Shown here one piece after another: positions 1 to 7,833 of a stretch of DNA of 10,727 nt. The number at the start of each line of letters is the position of its first letter. Within the stretch, counting starts at the first letter, position 1. The DNA is from Cephalothrix simula (Eukaryota > Nemertea > Palaeonemertea > Archinemertea > Cephalotrichidae). Under the pieces are notes generated by a model that saw only the letters and a list, made by a program, of their open reading frames with translations, was not told the DNA's origin and did no database searches. The stretch covers positions 1 to 10,727 of the forward strand of contig JAXIUW010152225.1 in assembly GCA_035591015.1 (NCBI GenBank). Reading direction: 5' to 3'. The position numbers and the translations under genes are program-made.

Positions 1-428
1 GGGACCTCTGTGACGTATTTCCGGTGGTAGGATGAGCAATGGAACGTATTTTCCGAACATTCGAGACTATCCGAGAGGACCAATGGAACACAACCAGGGA
101 AAAGTCAGGAAATCATAGAATAGTGGCCGCCCTGGTAAAGATTAATAGAGCTTAACTGTCGAGGCCTATAAATACACACTTTTTTCTTTTATAACTTTTA
201 GTGAAATGATATGATGCATATTATAACAATAATTATATGTAGTTGAAAAATATGAATTTTCAAGGCCCGCAGTTTTGACAGAGGTTTTTATTGGACCAAG
301 CACGAAGCGCGATGTACAATAAAATCCGAGGTTAAAACTAAGGGCCAGTTGAAAATCCATCCTTTTTAAGCAGTTAGTACTACATGTACATGTATTAATT
401 CTATTGTTAATTTTCATTCTTTACTTGG

Positions 429-468
429 TAACGGGCCAATATACATAGCAACGGGCTAATATTGATAT
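429..468. repeat. Two-copy 20-bp direct repeat
   Basis: Two adjacent units contain TAACGGGCCAATAT and CAACGGGCTAATAT, with a period of 20 bp. This is probably a local duplication in the intron. Confidence 0.6.
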
Positions 469-590
469 TGCCCCGCTTGACCAGGCATTATAGGGTATAT
501 TTCGTACTTTTCTTCGCATTATGGCTACATCTTTCGAGAAAAATTAACAATAATAACTAATACTATTGTATAAATCATCAATAAGGTTTA

Positions 591-610
591 CATTTTAAAA
601 TTTTAAAATG
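591..610. repeat. Perfect 20-bp A/T palindrome beside the exon C donor
   Basis: The half-site CATTTTAAAA is followed directly by its exact reverse complement. It lies in the intron, starting five bases after the GT of the exon C donor. It could form a short hairpin at the 5' splice site; it may equally be chance in A/T-rich sequence. Confidence 0.7.
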
Positions 611-616
611 TCTTAC

Positions 617-839
617 CTGCAAATCCAAAGATGATTCAAAAGCATCAGAGCACTGCGTACACTTAAACTGCCTAGAGGTTGAAGTTGATGATGATGAGGA
701 TGATGCAGCATCATATTTCTTATGGAACAATAAGTGTGAAGTCAAGGCTGCTGCATTTGTGTATCCACGGCTACACTTCGGGCATTTGAACGGTTTTCCA
801 CTGTCATGAGATCGCATGTGGATCTTAAGATGATCGCTT
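617..839 (-). CDS. ZNF423/521 (Oaz): Exon C of ZNF423/521 (Oaz)-type zinc-finger transcription factor
   Basis: This exon of 223 bp supplies one base of the split Arg codon plus 74 codons and ends in phase 0. It opens [11 protein letters not shown], completing the third finger. It then has a full finger ([19 protein letters not shown], then LLFH), a low-complexity Ser/Thr spacer (about residues 44-56), and the first half of another finger ([17 protein letters not shown]). The acceptor is a strong pyrimidine tract ending CCTTACAG; the donor is CAG|GTAAGAC. Joining to exon B restores [10 protein letters not shown] exactly as in ZNF423, which proves the junction. In human ZNF423 the same order is followed by a CDYCEDTF finger, so the half-finger at the end is expected, and its His pair should lie in an exon left of the window. 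An open frame extending upstream of the acceptor to about 925 is intronic read-through, not an alternative start. Confidence 0.93.
682..714 (-). repeat. Coding trinucleotide (TCA/TCC) repeat
   Basis: In the coding (minus) sense this is a run of TCA and TCC codons with flanking GCA, encoding the Ser/Thr spacer between the fourth and fifth fingers of exon C. It keeps the frame open, is likely to vary in length between individuals, and separates fingers without disturbing them. Confidence 0.75.
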
Positions 840-1723
840 CTGTAAGGAAGGCAAAGGTGGCACAGTTTAGAACAAGGTTTAAAAGTTGACGGAGGCAAAA
901 ACGGCGGTAGCATACACCAATCCATTTTGACAACTTTTTCAAAAATGTCAGCAATTTAGCGAGACAAGCAATTAATAGTACTATCGTGAGAAATCGATAC
1001 TCTAATCCTATTAACACATAATCCAGGTCACTTCGTCAACGAGGACCGTTTTTTTCGCATGGGAACGTTTTAAGCCCTCTTTGAATTTTCCAACTTGAAA
1101 CAGCATCTTAGCTTGTCAAACATGCTCGACGCAAAAAGTTAAGTATAATATACACAATATTTATGGTACTTGGGAGGCTAAGTTAGGTCAAAATATGGCA
1201 GACCAAAAACCACTGTTGACAGTGGATGCTGTCACCAAAACAAAGCTGTTTAAAACTGAAGGACCTTATCTATTTATCCTGAACACGACATGGTGGGAAA
1301 AGAACTTTATAAAAACTGTCATTTTAACTTGAATCGAGGTAAAATAAAGATACTTGAAAACTTCAAAACTTTATAAGAACATAATCCAAAAAATTAGAAC
1401 AAAAACTGCGTTTTCAGCGCGCATCTGCCTTGTTCAGCTGAAAGCTCAATATTTTTTTTATATCTTTTTATTATCTTTTAACACCTTTGAAATATTTCCA
1501 ACACTTGAGGTCTAAATCCAACCTGAACACGTGTAATAAGGGACGAATAAAGTTTAGTTTCAGTTGTCATATTGTCAATGGTTAGTGAATAGATACTTTA
1601 AATTCAAAATTATCGACGACTTTCACTCAATCTTTATAATTTACATGGATTTGTAGAATTATTAATTCAACTAGGCAGCTGATTTGACGATCACAAACAA
1701 TATCAGTCGGCCCTTTGGGACTA

Positions 1724-1925
1724 TTTTTTTATAACTTTATTTCATCAAGATGACTTTGAAAACATAGAAGACAATTAAGTATTGTGATGGACACTCCTTT
1801 TCAACAAAATGTGAATCTTACTGTATGCTTCTGACTCTTACTGTATGCTTCTTGATCATATTTGACAAAAATGAATGTCCATCAAAATATGTTTTCAAAG
1901 TCATCTGATGAATAAAGTTTTTTCA
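1724..1925. mobile_element. MITE-like element with long imperfect inverted arms
   Basis: The left arm (about 1732-1766, ACTTTATTTCATCAAGATGA then CTTTGAAAACATA) is repeated as its reverse complement at about 1888-1919, with single-base indels. A second matching block lies further in: GATGGACACTCC with TTTTCAACAAAATG on the left, and the reverse complement of GATGGACATTCATTTTTGTC on the right (about 1860-1885). Together the arms cover most of an approximately 200-bp unit with no coding capacity. A 17-bp sequence is duplicated at its centre. I cannot define a target-site duplication, so the superfamily is unknown. Confidence 0.7.
1816..1852. repeat. 17-bp direct duplication inside the inverted-repeat element
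   Basis: TCTTACTGTATGCTTCT occurs at 1816-1832 and again, identical, at 1836-1852 (20-bp period), in the loop of the foldback element. This suggests a recent local duplication. Confidence 0.8.
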
Positions 1926-1960
1926 AAGAACACCATCTTATTATCAACTGGAATTAGGCA

Positions 1961-1993
1961 AATAATAAATGATAAAATAAATGATAAATGATA
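1961..1993. repeat. Short A/T microsatellite (TAAATGATA units)
   Basis: Three copies of TAAATGATA start at 1966, 1978 and 1985 within A/T-rich sequence. Confidence 0.6.
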
Positions 1994-2127
1994 AGTACAT
2001 GCAGCTGAATTTTTATCCAAACTTTGAATTTTGAAGGACAAAGTTCAAATAATAGTGTTTCTGTTCGTGGTTTAGCGCATAATAATATACATTAACCCTT
2101 TCAAACCCTCGCTTTTGGTAGCTCCTA

Positions 2128-2184
2128 CCTTATGCACATAGCGAGCGGTTCCGTTAATTTATATTAACCAAATTTTGCATAAGG
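2128..2184. repeat. Small hairpin with 9-bp perfect stem
   Basis: CCTTATGCA (2128-2136) pairs with TGCATAAGG (2176-2184). The interior has a second weak stem, GTTAAT with ATTAAC. It could be a remnant of a small foldback element. Confidence 0.45.
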
Positions 2185-2702
2185 ATAAACACTGGATAAA
2201 CAGAGAGGAACATCATTACGTGAGGTATAGTGATGACGTTAAGTAGCAATGGCCAGTATGCCTAATATGTTAAAACAGGCCAACAGGGTGAATTTGATGT
2301 AGCCTTTTTCTAGAATTATCATCGCCAAATCTTTAGAGGTTTACTTCTCAGGAGATTTAATACTAAAGTCCCAGATCAATTAACAAACCTCAATAACAAA
2401 TTAAATGGCGAATCCTATCCTACTAACATTCCTTCGGGAAAAACATCAAGGCCATCAAGAGGATACACCCCTAAGTTGGATTAGTGTTGTATGCTTCATC
2501 ACGCAAAAATTATATCAGAGTTAGCAACAATGCAAAATCAATAAATTCTTATCCTAGTTTTCATCATCATTCAAAAAAAAGAAAGTTGTCTTTTTTAATT
2601 CTTTCGAAAATTTGATAGAAACCATTTTAATCATTGCTACTTTCTAAATCACGACTTAGGCATTAGCTTTCATCATATGTCACATTGACAATAATATTAC
2701 GG

Positions 2703-2876
2703 GTGTCCATAAAGCAAGTACCATGTGACAGCCCCCCGGGGGATAACAGCTCGTGCTCCATCAGAAAATCAGGCTCCTTGGGGTGGTTGCCAAGGGATAC
2801 CAAACGGTGATCATTACCGCCCAGTGGGTTTATTCTCCATAAAGAGTATTAGAAAGAGTATTGATAAAATGGACAC
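2703..2876. repeat. Possible short inverted-repeat element
   Basis: GTGTCCAT (2703-2710) is matched by ATGGACAC (2869-2876) about 160 bp away. Next to the right end is a two-copy 12-bp tandem repeat (AAAGAGTATTAG at 2841, AAAGAGTATTGA at 2853). The arms are only 8 bp, so chance is a real alternative. Confidence 0.3.
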
Positions 2877-3104
2877 AGAAAAATAACTGATCAAAGGTAT
2901 TCAAGTGCGTTTATTTTCAGGTTTTATATGGGATAATGAGTCCTATTTATGCTGAGAAGTATTCAATTATTCTAGCCAATCACTATAACGGTGATGCATA
3001 CATGTAGGATAAAGCGAAAATATCTTAAAACTGTTAAATAACGATGAAATGATAATGATGGAAATCCATTTTTTTCTGATCTCATCGACTCATTTATCAT
3101 ATAT

Positions 3105-3457
3105 TAAAGGGCCACTACGGACACTACGAAACACGATCGTATCGGTGGTCATAAATTTATTCAAAAATGTTTGTTTTTGAATTGATTTTTTAAACAATAT
3201 TTCACAAAACATTCGTTTTTACCGTTCATAAGATTTGTTCGAAGCTAAATATTTCCCATCTTTAATCACATATGGCCTAATAATTAGATGGTGCTAATGT
3301 CATCTCTAAGCCAATCAATTCCAAATACCCATAAATTGGACGATTTAGACGTTATGGGTATTTGTCAATGCAGATAAGGCAGGGAACCAGTGGAAATCTG
3401 CAATAGCATTAAAGTAGTTTAAGGGGTTTCGTCCCGGGTTTCGTAGTGCCACTTTTA
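3105..3457. mobile_element. MITE-like element, possibly PIF/Harbinger-type
   Basis: The left end reads AAGGGCCACTACGGACACTA followed by CGAAAC. The right end, as its reverse complement, reads AAAAGTGGCACTACGAAAC. So about 15 bp of inverted terminus is shared, with CACTACG repeated in tandem at the left end and GGGTTTCG repeated at the right. The approximately 350-bp unit is non-coding and has an 11-bp perfect internal stem (3323-3333 with 3353-3363). Flanking bases are TTA/TAA-like, as expected for PIF/Harbinger elements, but the two flanks are not clean duplicates, so the family is an inference. Confidence 0.55.
3323..3363. repeat. Internal hairpin with 11-bp perfect stem
   Basis: AAATACCCATA pairs with TATGGGTATTT across a 19-base loop. 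It lies inside the MITE-like element at 3105-3457. Confidence 0.75.
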
Positions 3458-4242
3458 TTAAAAAATAGAAACGAGGCTTGAAAATGGTGGTTTATTGTCG
3501 CTTTGTTCAATAAAACGGATATAAGAGTCGCTTTAAAAAATTTTGAAAAAAAAAATGATCAAAATAAAGTTTAAAAAACCAGACAGGTTATTGCATAAAA
3601 TCTCAATGTCACATCATATCAAGGTTTGAAACTTTAATTCCAAAATTCAATAACATGCTCGTCAAAAATTTAATAAAAAATATTTTCAATAGTCCTACTT
3701 AAATTTTATGCCGCCATAATTTTTTGACATTAAGAATACCCATTGAGTCATTGGTTAGTTTAGTGTGGTATCCAGGTGTAGGGAGAAATAAGGACACTCC
3801 AATTTGGTAAGTTCTCTGAATAAACAGAATGGAATACAATTAAATAACTTAAGTAGAGCCAAGGTTTTGAAAATTAATTCTATTGACTCATTAATGTTTA
3901 AGGACAGTTGTTTCAATCCTAAATTTATATTTTAGTCAATTAAATCGCTGATAGATAAATATAGTCACTGTAAAATCTACATTCGAAAGTGAATTAAACT
4001 TTTAAGTAGTGAAAAATCAAAAAATTAAGCAAATAAAGTTAATACTCTGATCACCTTAATTAGTGGTGTATGAGGTGTATTGGCATTTATTATATTTAAA
4101 TATCAAATACACCAAAGATGCAAAATGAGGCTGTAAGATAGGCAATTTTGTCGTTTAAGAAGTGTGTTACGCCTGAACCCCATATATATTCTGAATCGTT
4201 GTCAAAAACCCTAATCCAAGTTCAAGGGGCGAAACGTAAACT

Positions 4243-4281
4243 TTCATAATAATAATTATAATAATTCATAATAATAATTAT
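4243..4281. repeat. A/T-rich direct repeat (22-bp period)
   Basis: TTCATAATAATAATTAT is present at 4243-4259 and, identical, at 4265-4281. Confidence 0.75.
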
Positions 4282-4943
4282 GGCTTTGTTCAATTGCTTC
4301 CTCCAGGGATCCACCAGACATATCTGGTCATATCTTGGGAACCTCCAAAATCTGCCTAGGAATGGAACGCGAACTTTAGTTTCTCCAGGGCGGTCATGAA
4401 GCTAAAACGCATAACTCGTCAGGGAGGTATTAAACACAAATTCAGACGACGCCATATAATGGAATTTTTCTACTTTTAATTTGTTATTAATGGTTCAAAA
4501 GAACAAAATCATGAAAATTACCAAAAGCAAGAAACAAAATGATACATAACATGAATTAAAAGAAGCCATATTGGTTATTTCATAAAAGTTGAAGCGACAA
4601 TTGGCCGCCATTTTATTTCTGATCTCCTCTACCTCCCCTTGTCCGAGGCACGGCGCCAGGGCGGGGTAACCCGTTTGAAACAAACTTTGGCCTATATTTT
4701 CCACATGGATTAAAAATTTGTAAGAGTCAAGAAAGTCGAGCATTACCATTCAAATTTAAACAGTTTAAAACAGTGTTTATTTTGTTGAAATTTCAACAAC
4801 GATTTCGCATACTTTACCTATTCGTTTTAAATGAAAAATACATTTTTTAACTCTTAACTCCAGGTTTCAACACGAATTCTGCTATATTGAGCGCGTCACA
4901 TCATATAATTTGCAGTGTATGATCCCACCGGATACAACATTCT

Positions 4944-4972
4944 TAGGTATAATGTTCATGTTCATATACCTA
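4944..4972. repeat. Small 8-bp stem hairpin
   Basis: TAGGTATA pairs with TATACCTA around a 13-base loop containing the short direct repeat TGTTCATGTTCA. Nothing else marks it as functional. Confidence 0.4.
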
Positions 4973-5193
4973 CGGGAATAAATTTTTGTAACAAATTTCC
5001 TCTGAACTGTTAGAAAATGACATAGAATGATTTTTTTTCAAAGTATACATGTGAAATATTAAGTCTCCCACTAGAAAAATTTATACATCCTTAATTCTTA
5101 GGAGATTGTATTTTTAAGATGTTTTGAAACAAACATGTTAAAATTAGTTTTCAAAATTTATGTTCGTTTTGCACTTTTGGAAAGTATACAAAC

Positions 5194-5333
5194 CTTGCAA
5201 AGGCTGAATCACACTTGGTGCACTTGTGTTTTTTATCACCTGTGTGTAGTTTAATGTGTCTATCACGGCTACGCTTGTGTCGGAATAGGCGATTGCAAAA
5301 AGTGCACTTGAAAGGCAGAAGATCTGAGTGTAC
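5194..5333 (-). CDS. ZNF423/521 (Oaz): Exon B of ZNF423/521 (Oaz)-type zinc-finger transcription factor
   Basis: This exon of 140 bp is entered in phase 0 and left in phase 2. It starts [10 protein letters not shown], giving the last His of the finger begun in exon A. It then encodes a complete finger (C-X2-C-X12-H-X3-[18 protein letters not shown]) and the TGDKKHKC linker, and begins a third finger (CTKCDSAFA). The acceptor is TTTCCAG|GTACAC and the donor is GCAAG|GTTTGTA. The run LPFKCTFC, the core [17 protein letters not shown] and the following [10 protein letters not shown] are the most diagnostic part of the ZNF423/521 family; human ZNF423 is almost identical here. In ZNF423 this amino-terminal finger cluster is the Smad-responsive DNA-binding block (established knowledge), so I infer that DNA binding is conserved. 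An open reading frame that continues past the donor into the intron is an artefact of reading through the splice site. Confidence 0.95.
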
Positions 5334-6352
5334 CTGGAAATTGGAAAATAGAAGACAAATGCCGTTAGCAATAAATTTCTTCAATTGATATAGAGCCAAT
5401 ATCATTATAACAAAATTGGGCTCCTAGAGAGGCATCAATAGCCAACCGAAAAAATTGTGACTTAAACAATCTTTTACACAAGATTCGTTGGCCACCATTC
5501 ACCACTACCTAATCAGTTTGAACATACTGTGTGAGTGCCAAAATGTGCGAGGGGCAAATCACTCCCCGATTTGGTGTACATGTAATAAAGTATTAAATTT
5601 GTAATAAAAGGATTAATGTTGTAATAAAGTATAAATTTTAGTAATAATTTTGTAATAAATAATAATTATTACTAATAATCCGAATTCCGAAAGTAATATG
5701 CCCCTCGAAAATGTGGTCTTGCGTGACATGATGTAACCAGTAACCACTGAGTGTTTAACTGGTCTGTGGTAAAGCCAGGGCCAATTAACAGTCTTAACAG
5801 CAATTGAAAAGGAGTCTTTATGCACAAGTCTAATATCTGCCACGGGAGGGCGCCCTTTTCCAGCCCCTGCCCCTCAAAGGTATCCTAACGCTATTTCTCG
5901 TTCCAGCATGGCGATACCATCGCTCAAAAGGATTTGTATCATCCCGGGCGGTTCATTGTGATCTCAGCAGAGCGCTGTCTTTTCATGGACTTCATCCCGT
6001 TATGAGTCGCATAGCACCGTGTAGCGCAATTACAACCAGAAATTTATTGTAATTCTACAATAAATGATCATAATCTCTTCCAGTGATTGATGCAAGATAT
6101 AAGCGCTCGCACGGTTTGTAATTTTAAGGTCTACAATGCTCTGATACAATTATGAGATCTTGATCTGTGTCTCGCCGCGTGTCTCGAAGTGTCTAGACCG
6201 GGGCGTTAAATTACCGCTTTTATTTCGAGCTTCCTCATCTAATTTTTTCAATAACTTAGGCCTTCCTACAAAAGTTTCTTTACAAAATTCAAACTTATAC
6301 AATCATATCGTGGGCCTCAAACATTGCCCGACCTCACCCACCGATCCATTAC
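5334..6352 (-). other. Intron A (1019 bp) between exons A and B
   Basis: This phase-0 intron has donor GTAATGG and acceptor TTTCCAG. It interrupts a zinc finger between the two zinc-binding His residues (HEQ|VH). Apart from a degenerate A/T-rich minisatellite at 5581-5670 it holds nothing recognisable. A 72-codon plus-strand open frame (6160-6378) overlaps exon A in antisense and shows no sign of being a gene. Confidence 0.87.
5581..5670. repeat. Degenerate minisatellite with TGTAATAAA units
   Basis: TGTAATAAA begins at 5581, 5600, 5620 and 5651, with a variant GTAATAAT at 5641. Most units are 19-21 bp apart and are separated by related A/T-rich spacers. The last copy runs into the palindromic AATAATAATTATT. 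Confidence 0.7.
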
Positions 6353-6591
6353 CTGCTCATGTTTCTTCAGATGGCTGAGCCTTTGAAATGCTTTTTCACA
6401 AAACTGGCAAGGGTACGGATGATTCTCTGATGTTCCAATGGCAAAAGGCAATTCTGGCTCAAGAAGACTAGATTCAGAACATGGTGACATCGGATAATTT
6501 GGAGCTGGACTTTTTGTTCCAGGTTCAGATGACAATGGAGAAGAAGACCTGGAACAACCACCATATTTTCCATCTTCATCGCAGCTATCAA
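6353..6591 (-). CDS. ZNF423/521 (Oaz): Exon A of ZNF423/521 (Oaz)-type zinc-finger transcription factor
   Basis: This internal exon encodes 79 whole codons, entered in phase 1 and left in phase 0. Residues 1-55 are an acidic then Ser/Pro-rich linker (starts DSCDEDGKYGG). Residues 59-79 open a C2H2 finger (PYPCQFCEKAF, then LSHLKKHEQ) whose last His is in the next exon. The acceptor is a pyrimidine-rich tract ending TTTTACAG just above 6591; the donor is CAG|GTAATGG just below 6353. The finger corresponds to the second finger of human ZNF423, which reads PYPCQFCDKSF and ends LKRHEQIH. Family knowledge: these nuclear proteins carry about 30 fingers, bind DNA and partner with BMP-activated Smads and with EBF/Collier factors. 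Inference: the first family finger, which precedes this one in ZNF423, should lie in an upstream exon; I could not find it in the window. No start codon is present here; the methionines in this exon are internal. Confidence 0.92.
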
Positions 6592-6701
6592 CTGTAAAAC
6601 ATTAAAAATGTATGTTTAGAAACATCTTAAAGCGACTGGAAGATTCATGTAGTATGCACCCTTTTTCAACTTACTGATTCTCTGCCTTATTAAGTCACTG
6701 G

Positions 6702-6738
6702 CAGGGGCCCATTAATATAGACAAATAATGGGCCCCTG
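6702..6738. repeat. Strong hairpin with 13-bp perfect GC-rich stem
   Basis: CAGGGGCCCATTA (6702-6714) pairs perfectly with TAATGGGCCCCTG (6726-6738) across an 11-base loop. The arms continue outwards with a single bulge (CACTGG against CCAGTG-type pairing), giving nearly 19 paired positions. It stands out in an A/T-rich intron, about 110 bp upstream of the exon A acceptor in the direction of transcription. Confidence 0.85.
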
Positions 6739-6777
6739 GCCACTGGCCATTCCATGGACAGTAACCGAATCTGACGA

Positions 6778-6833
6778 GGAGTGGAGATACTCCGGGGATA
6801 CTTTGGCTATATTTTTGGCGGAGTAACCACTCC
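6778..6833. repeat. Imperfect inverted repeat (GGAGTGG / CCACTCC)
   Basis: GGAGTGGAGATACTCCG (6778-6794) is matched by the reverse complement of CGGAGTAACCACTCC (6819-6833). Each arm is also partly self-complementary (GGAGT with ACTCC), so alternative foldings are possible. Confidence 0.55.
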
Positions 6834-7271
6834 ATGTTGGGGATAGTCCGATTATTTAGGGATATTCTGACTGAAATTACAGGACTCTATAAATTATATT
6901 TAAAAATTATACGGTCACTGTATCAATGCATAAGGGGTGACATTGATAAAGCCACATAAAGCAGAGAAATAATTGCAAATTCGCGCATTGATATTTGTGA
7001 ATTCGTTAAAGGGGGTATTTCAAAAAATACTGAAAGAAATCGACGGCCGATCCCTTTTGATTATTTAAACGTATCAGAGTTAGGAAAATGGTTGGCAAAC
7101 AATATTAGGTGGCTTATAGAATTGTAGGTGAATTTTTACAATTCGTATAGTCGTTATGGAAAATGGATAGGTTGTATGACACGATGATGATTAAATATGA
7201 CCCCTCAAAATATTCAAAAAGGCAACTATGGGGATCATGAGCGAAGGTACCTAAATGACAAATATATCCAT

Positions 7272-7576
7272 TATATTAGGTCTGCAGCACTTCTCGGTTC
7301 TAGGTTCTCGAGCGAACTTCCCATTTAACCTGACCTTAGGGTTAGGACCAGGGCGGGCGAAGGGTGGGAAGTTCTCGGTGGGAAGTTCAGGGCGAAGGTG
7401 AGAAGTTTTCAGTTAGTCTGATACCCTGAGCTAATTAAGATGGAAATTTCCATTCGCAATATCGAATACGGGTCCGGGTTTCAGACTATTTAGGGTGAGA
7501 AGTTCTCACCCTTAGCGAGAAGTGATCAGAAGTTCGCCCGAGAACTGGAAACGAGAAATGCTGCAGACCTAATATA
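7272..7576. mobile_element. Non-autonomous foldback element with about 45-bp inverted termini and TATA flanks
   Basis: The left terminus (7276-7320) starts TTAGGTCTGCAGCA and ends GCGAACTTC. The right terminus (7529-7572) is its reverse complement with only a few mismatches and one indel. Both ends are bordered outside by TATA (7272-7275 and 7573-7576), a likely target duplication of TATA or TA. The 297-bp body has no open frame of interest. It is GC-richer than its surroundings and carries repeated GAAGTTC motifs (7368, 7382, 7499, 7529) plus the inverted GAACTTC in the left arm. TA-type targets suggest a Tc1/mariner-like mobiliser, but the terminus is not one I recognise. Confidence 0.87.
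7492..7512. repeat. Perfect 9-bp stem within the foldback element
   Basis: AGGGTGAGA and TCTCACCCT flank a 3-base centre, forming a tight hairpin inside the 297-bp element. Confidence 0.75.
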
Positions 7577-7600
7577 CACAAGATATAAAACACCGCCAAC

Positions 7601-7647
7601 GGCCAACATAAAGTTAGATATCCTGGATAGCCAACTTTATGTTGGCC
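7601..7647. repeat. Hairpin with 15-bp perfect stem
   Basis: GGCCAACATAAAGTT (7601-7615) pairs perfectly with AACTTTATGTTGGCC (7633-7647). The 17-base loop itself contains TATCC/GGATA, so the structure can extend further. It starts 25 bp beyond the flank of the TATA-bordered element. Confidence 0.85.
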
Positions 7648-7833
7648 GGATGTCATATCCAAGCGGGCGCTTGTGACGGAACAAGTTTTGGAATTTTATA
7701 AAATGATGGGAGCTATCCTTCAATGCAAATCCTCTAAGGATAAATTAATTCGTACTTGTCATACTAAGTAAACAACAATGAAAAAATTAAGATTATGTCA
7801 CCATCAAATAATATTTTTATTGATCCATATTAA

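Larger units (their letters stand above)
1..616 (-). other. Downstream intron of the zinc-finger gene (partial)
   Basis: It begins at the GTAAGA donor below exon C and runs out of the window without a convincing acceptor and finger exon. The next exon must supply the two His residues of the broken fifth finger; I found no Cys/His pattern fitting this in the minus frames. The interval is AT-rich and contains a perfect palindrome next to the donor (591-610) and a two-copy 20-bp repeat (429-468). The rest shows nothing I can name. Confidence 0.8.
840..5193 (-). other. Intron B (4354 bp) between exons B and C
   Basis: This phase-2 intron has donor GTTTGT at 5193 and acceptor CTTACAG ending at 840. 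It is AT-rich with no supported coding exon. It carries an inverted-repeat element (1724-1925), an AAATGAT-type microsatellite (1961-1993), a small hairpin (2128-2184), a possible short inverted-repeat element (2703-2876), a second MITE-like element (3105-3457) and an AT-rich direct repeat (4243-4281). A small GC-richer patch lies around 4600-4680. In 840-1720, 3460-4240 and 4290-4940 I see only A/T-rich unique sequence. Confidence 0.85.

Noticed and set aside
166-417. 83-codon minus-strand open frame with several Cys
   Set aside because: The Cys are not in C2H2 spacing, so it is not the missing finger exon; no other support.
840-925. Open frame continuing upstream of exon C with a Met near 925 ([12 protein letters not shown]...)
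   Set aside because: The finger homology starts exactly after a strong CCTTACAG acceptor, and joining to exon B restores the conserved [10 protein letters not shown]; the upstream residues are translated intron.
742-1017. 91-codon minus-strand frame
   Set aside because: Overlaps exon C in a different frame and has no family signature; a shadow of the real exon.
2731-2742. GC palindrome CCCCCCGGGGG as a regulatory site
   Set aside because: An isolated low-complexity run with no accompanying motif or structure.
4495-4749. 84-codon minus-strand frame with a hydrophobic C-terminus
   Set aside because: The hydrophobic tail reflects A/T-rich codons, and no start context, splice sites or family match support it.
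5581-5670. CRISPR-like array
   Set aside because: Repeats are 9 bp, degenerate and A/T-rich in a eukaryotic intron; spacing and repeat identity do not fit.
6160-6378. 72-codon plus-strand open frame
   Set aside because: Runs antisense across the end of exon A and into the intron; no recognisable domain or splice context.
6367-6591. 74-codon minus-strand frame with Met near 6591
   Set aside because: Out-of-frame shadow of exon A; the homologous frame is the one containing PYPCQFCEKAF.
7321-7345. Telomere-like CCTTAGGGTTAGG
   Set aside because: Only one or two units, within the body of a foldback element; not a telomeric array.
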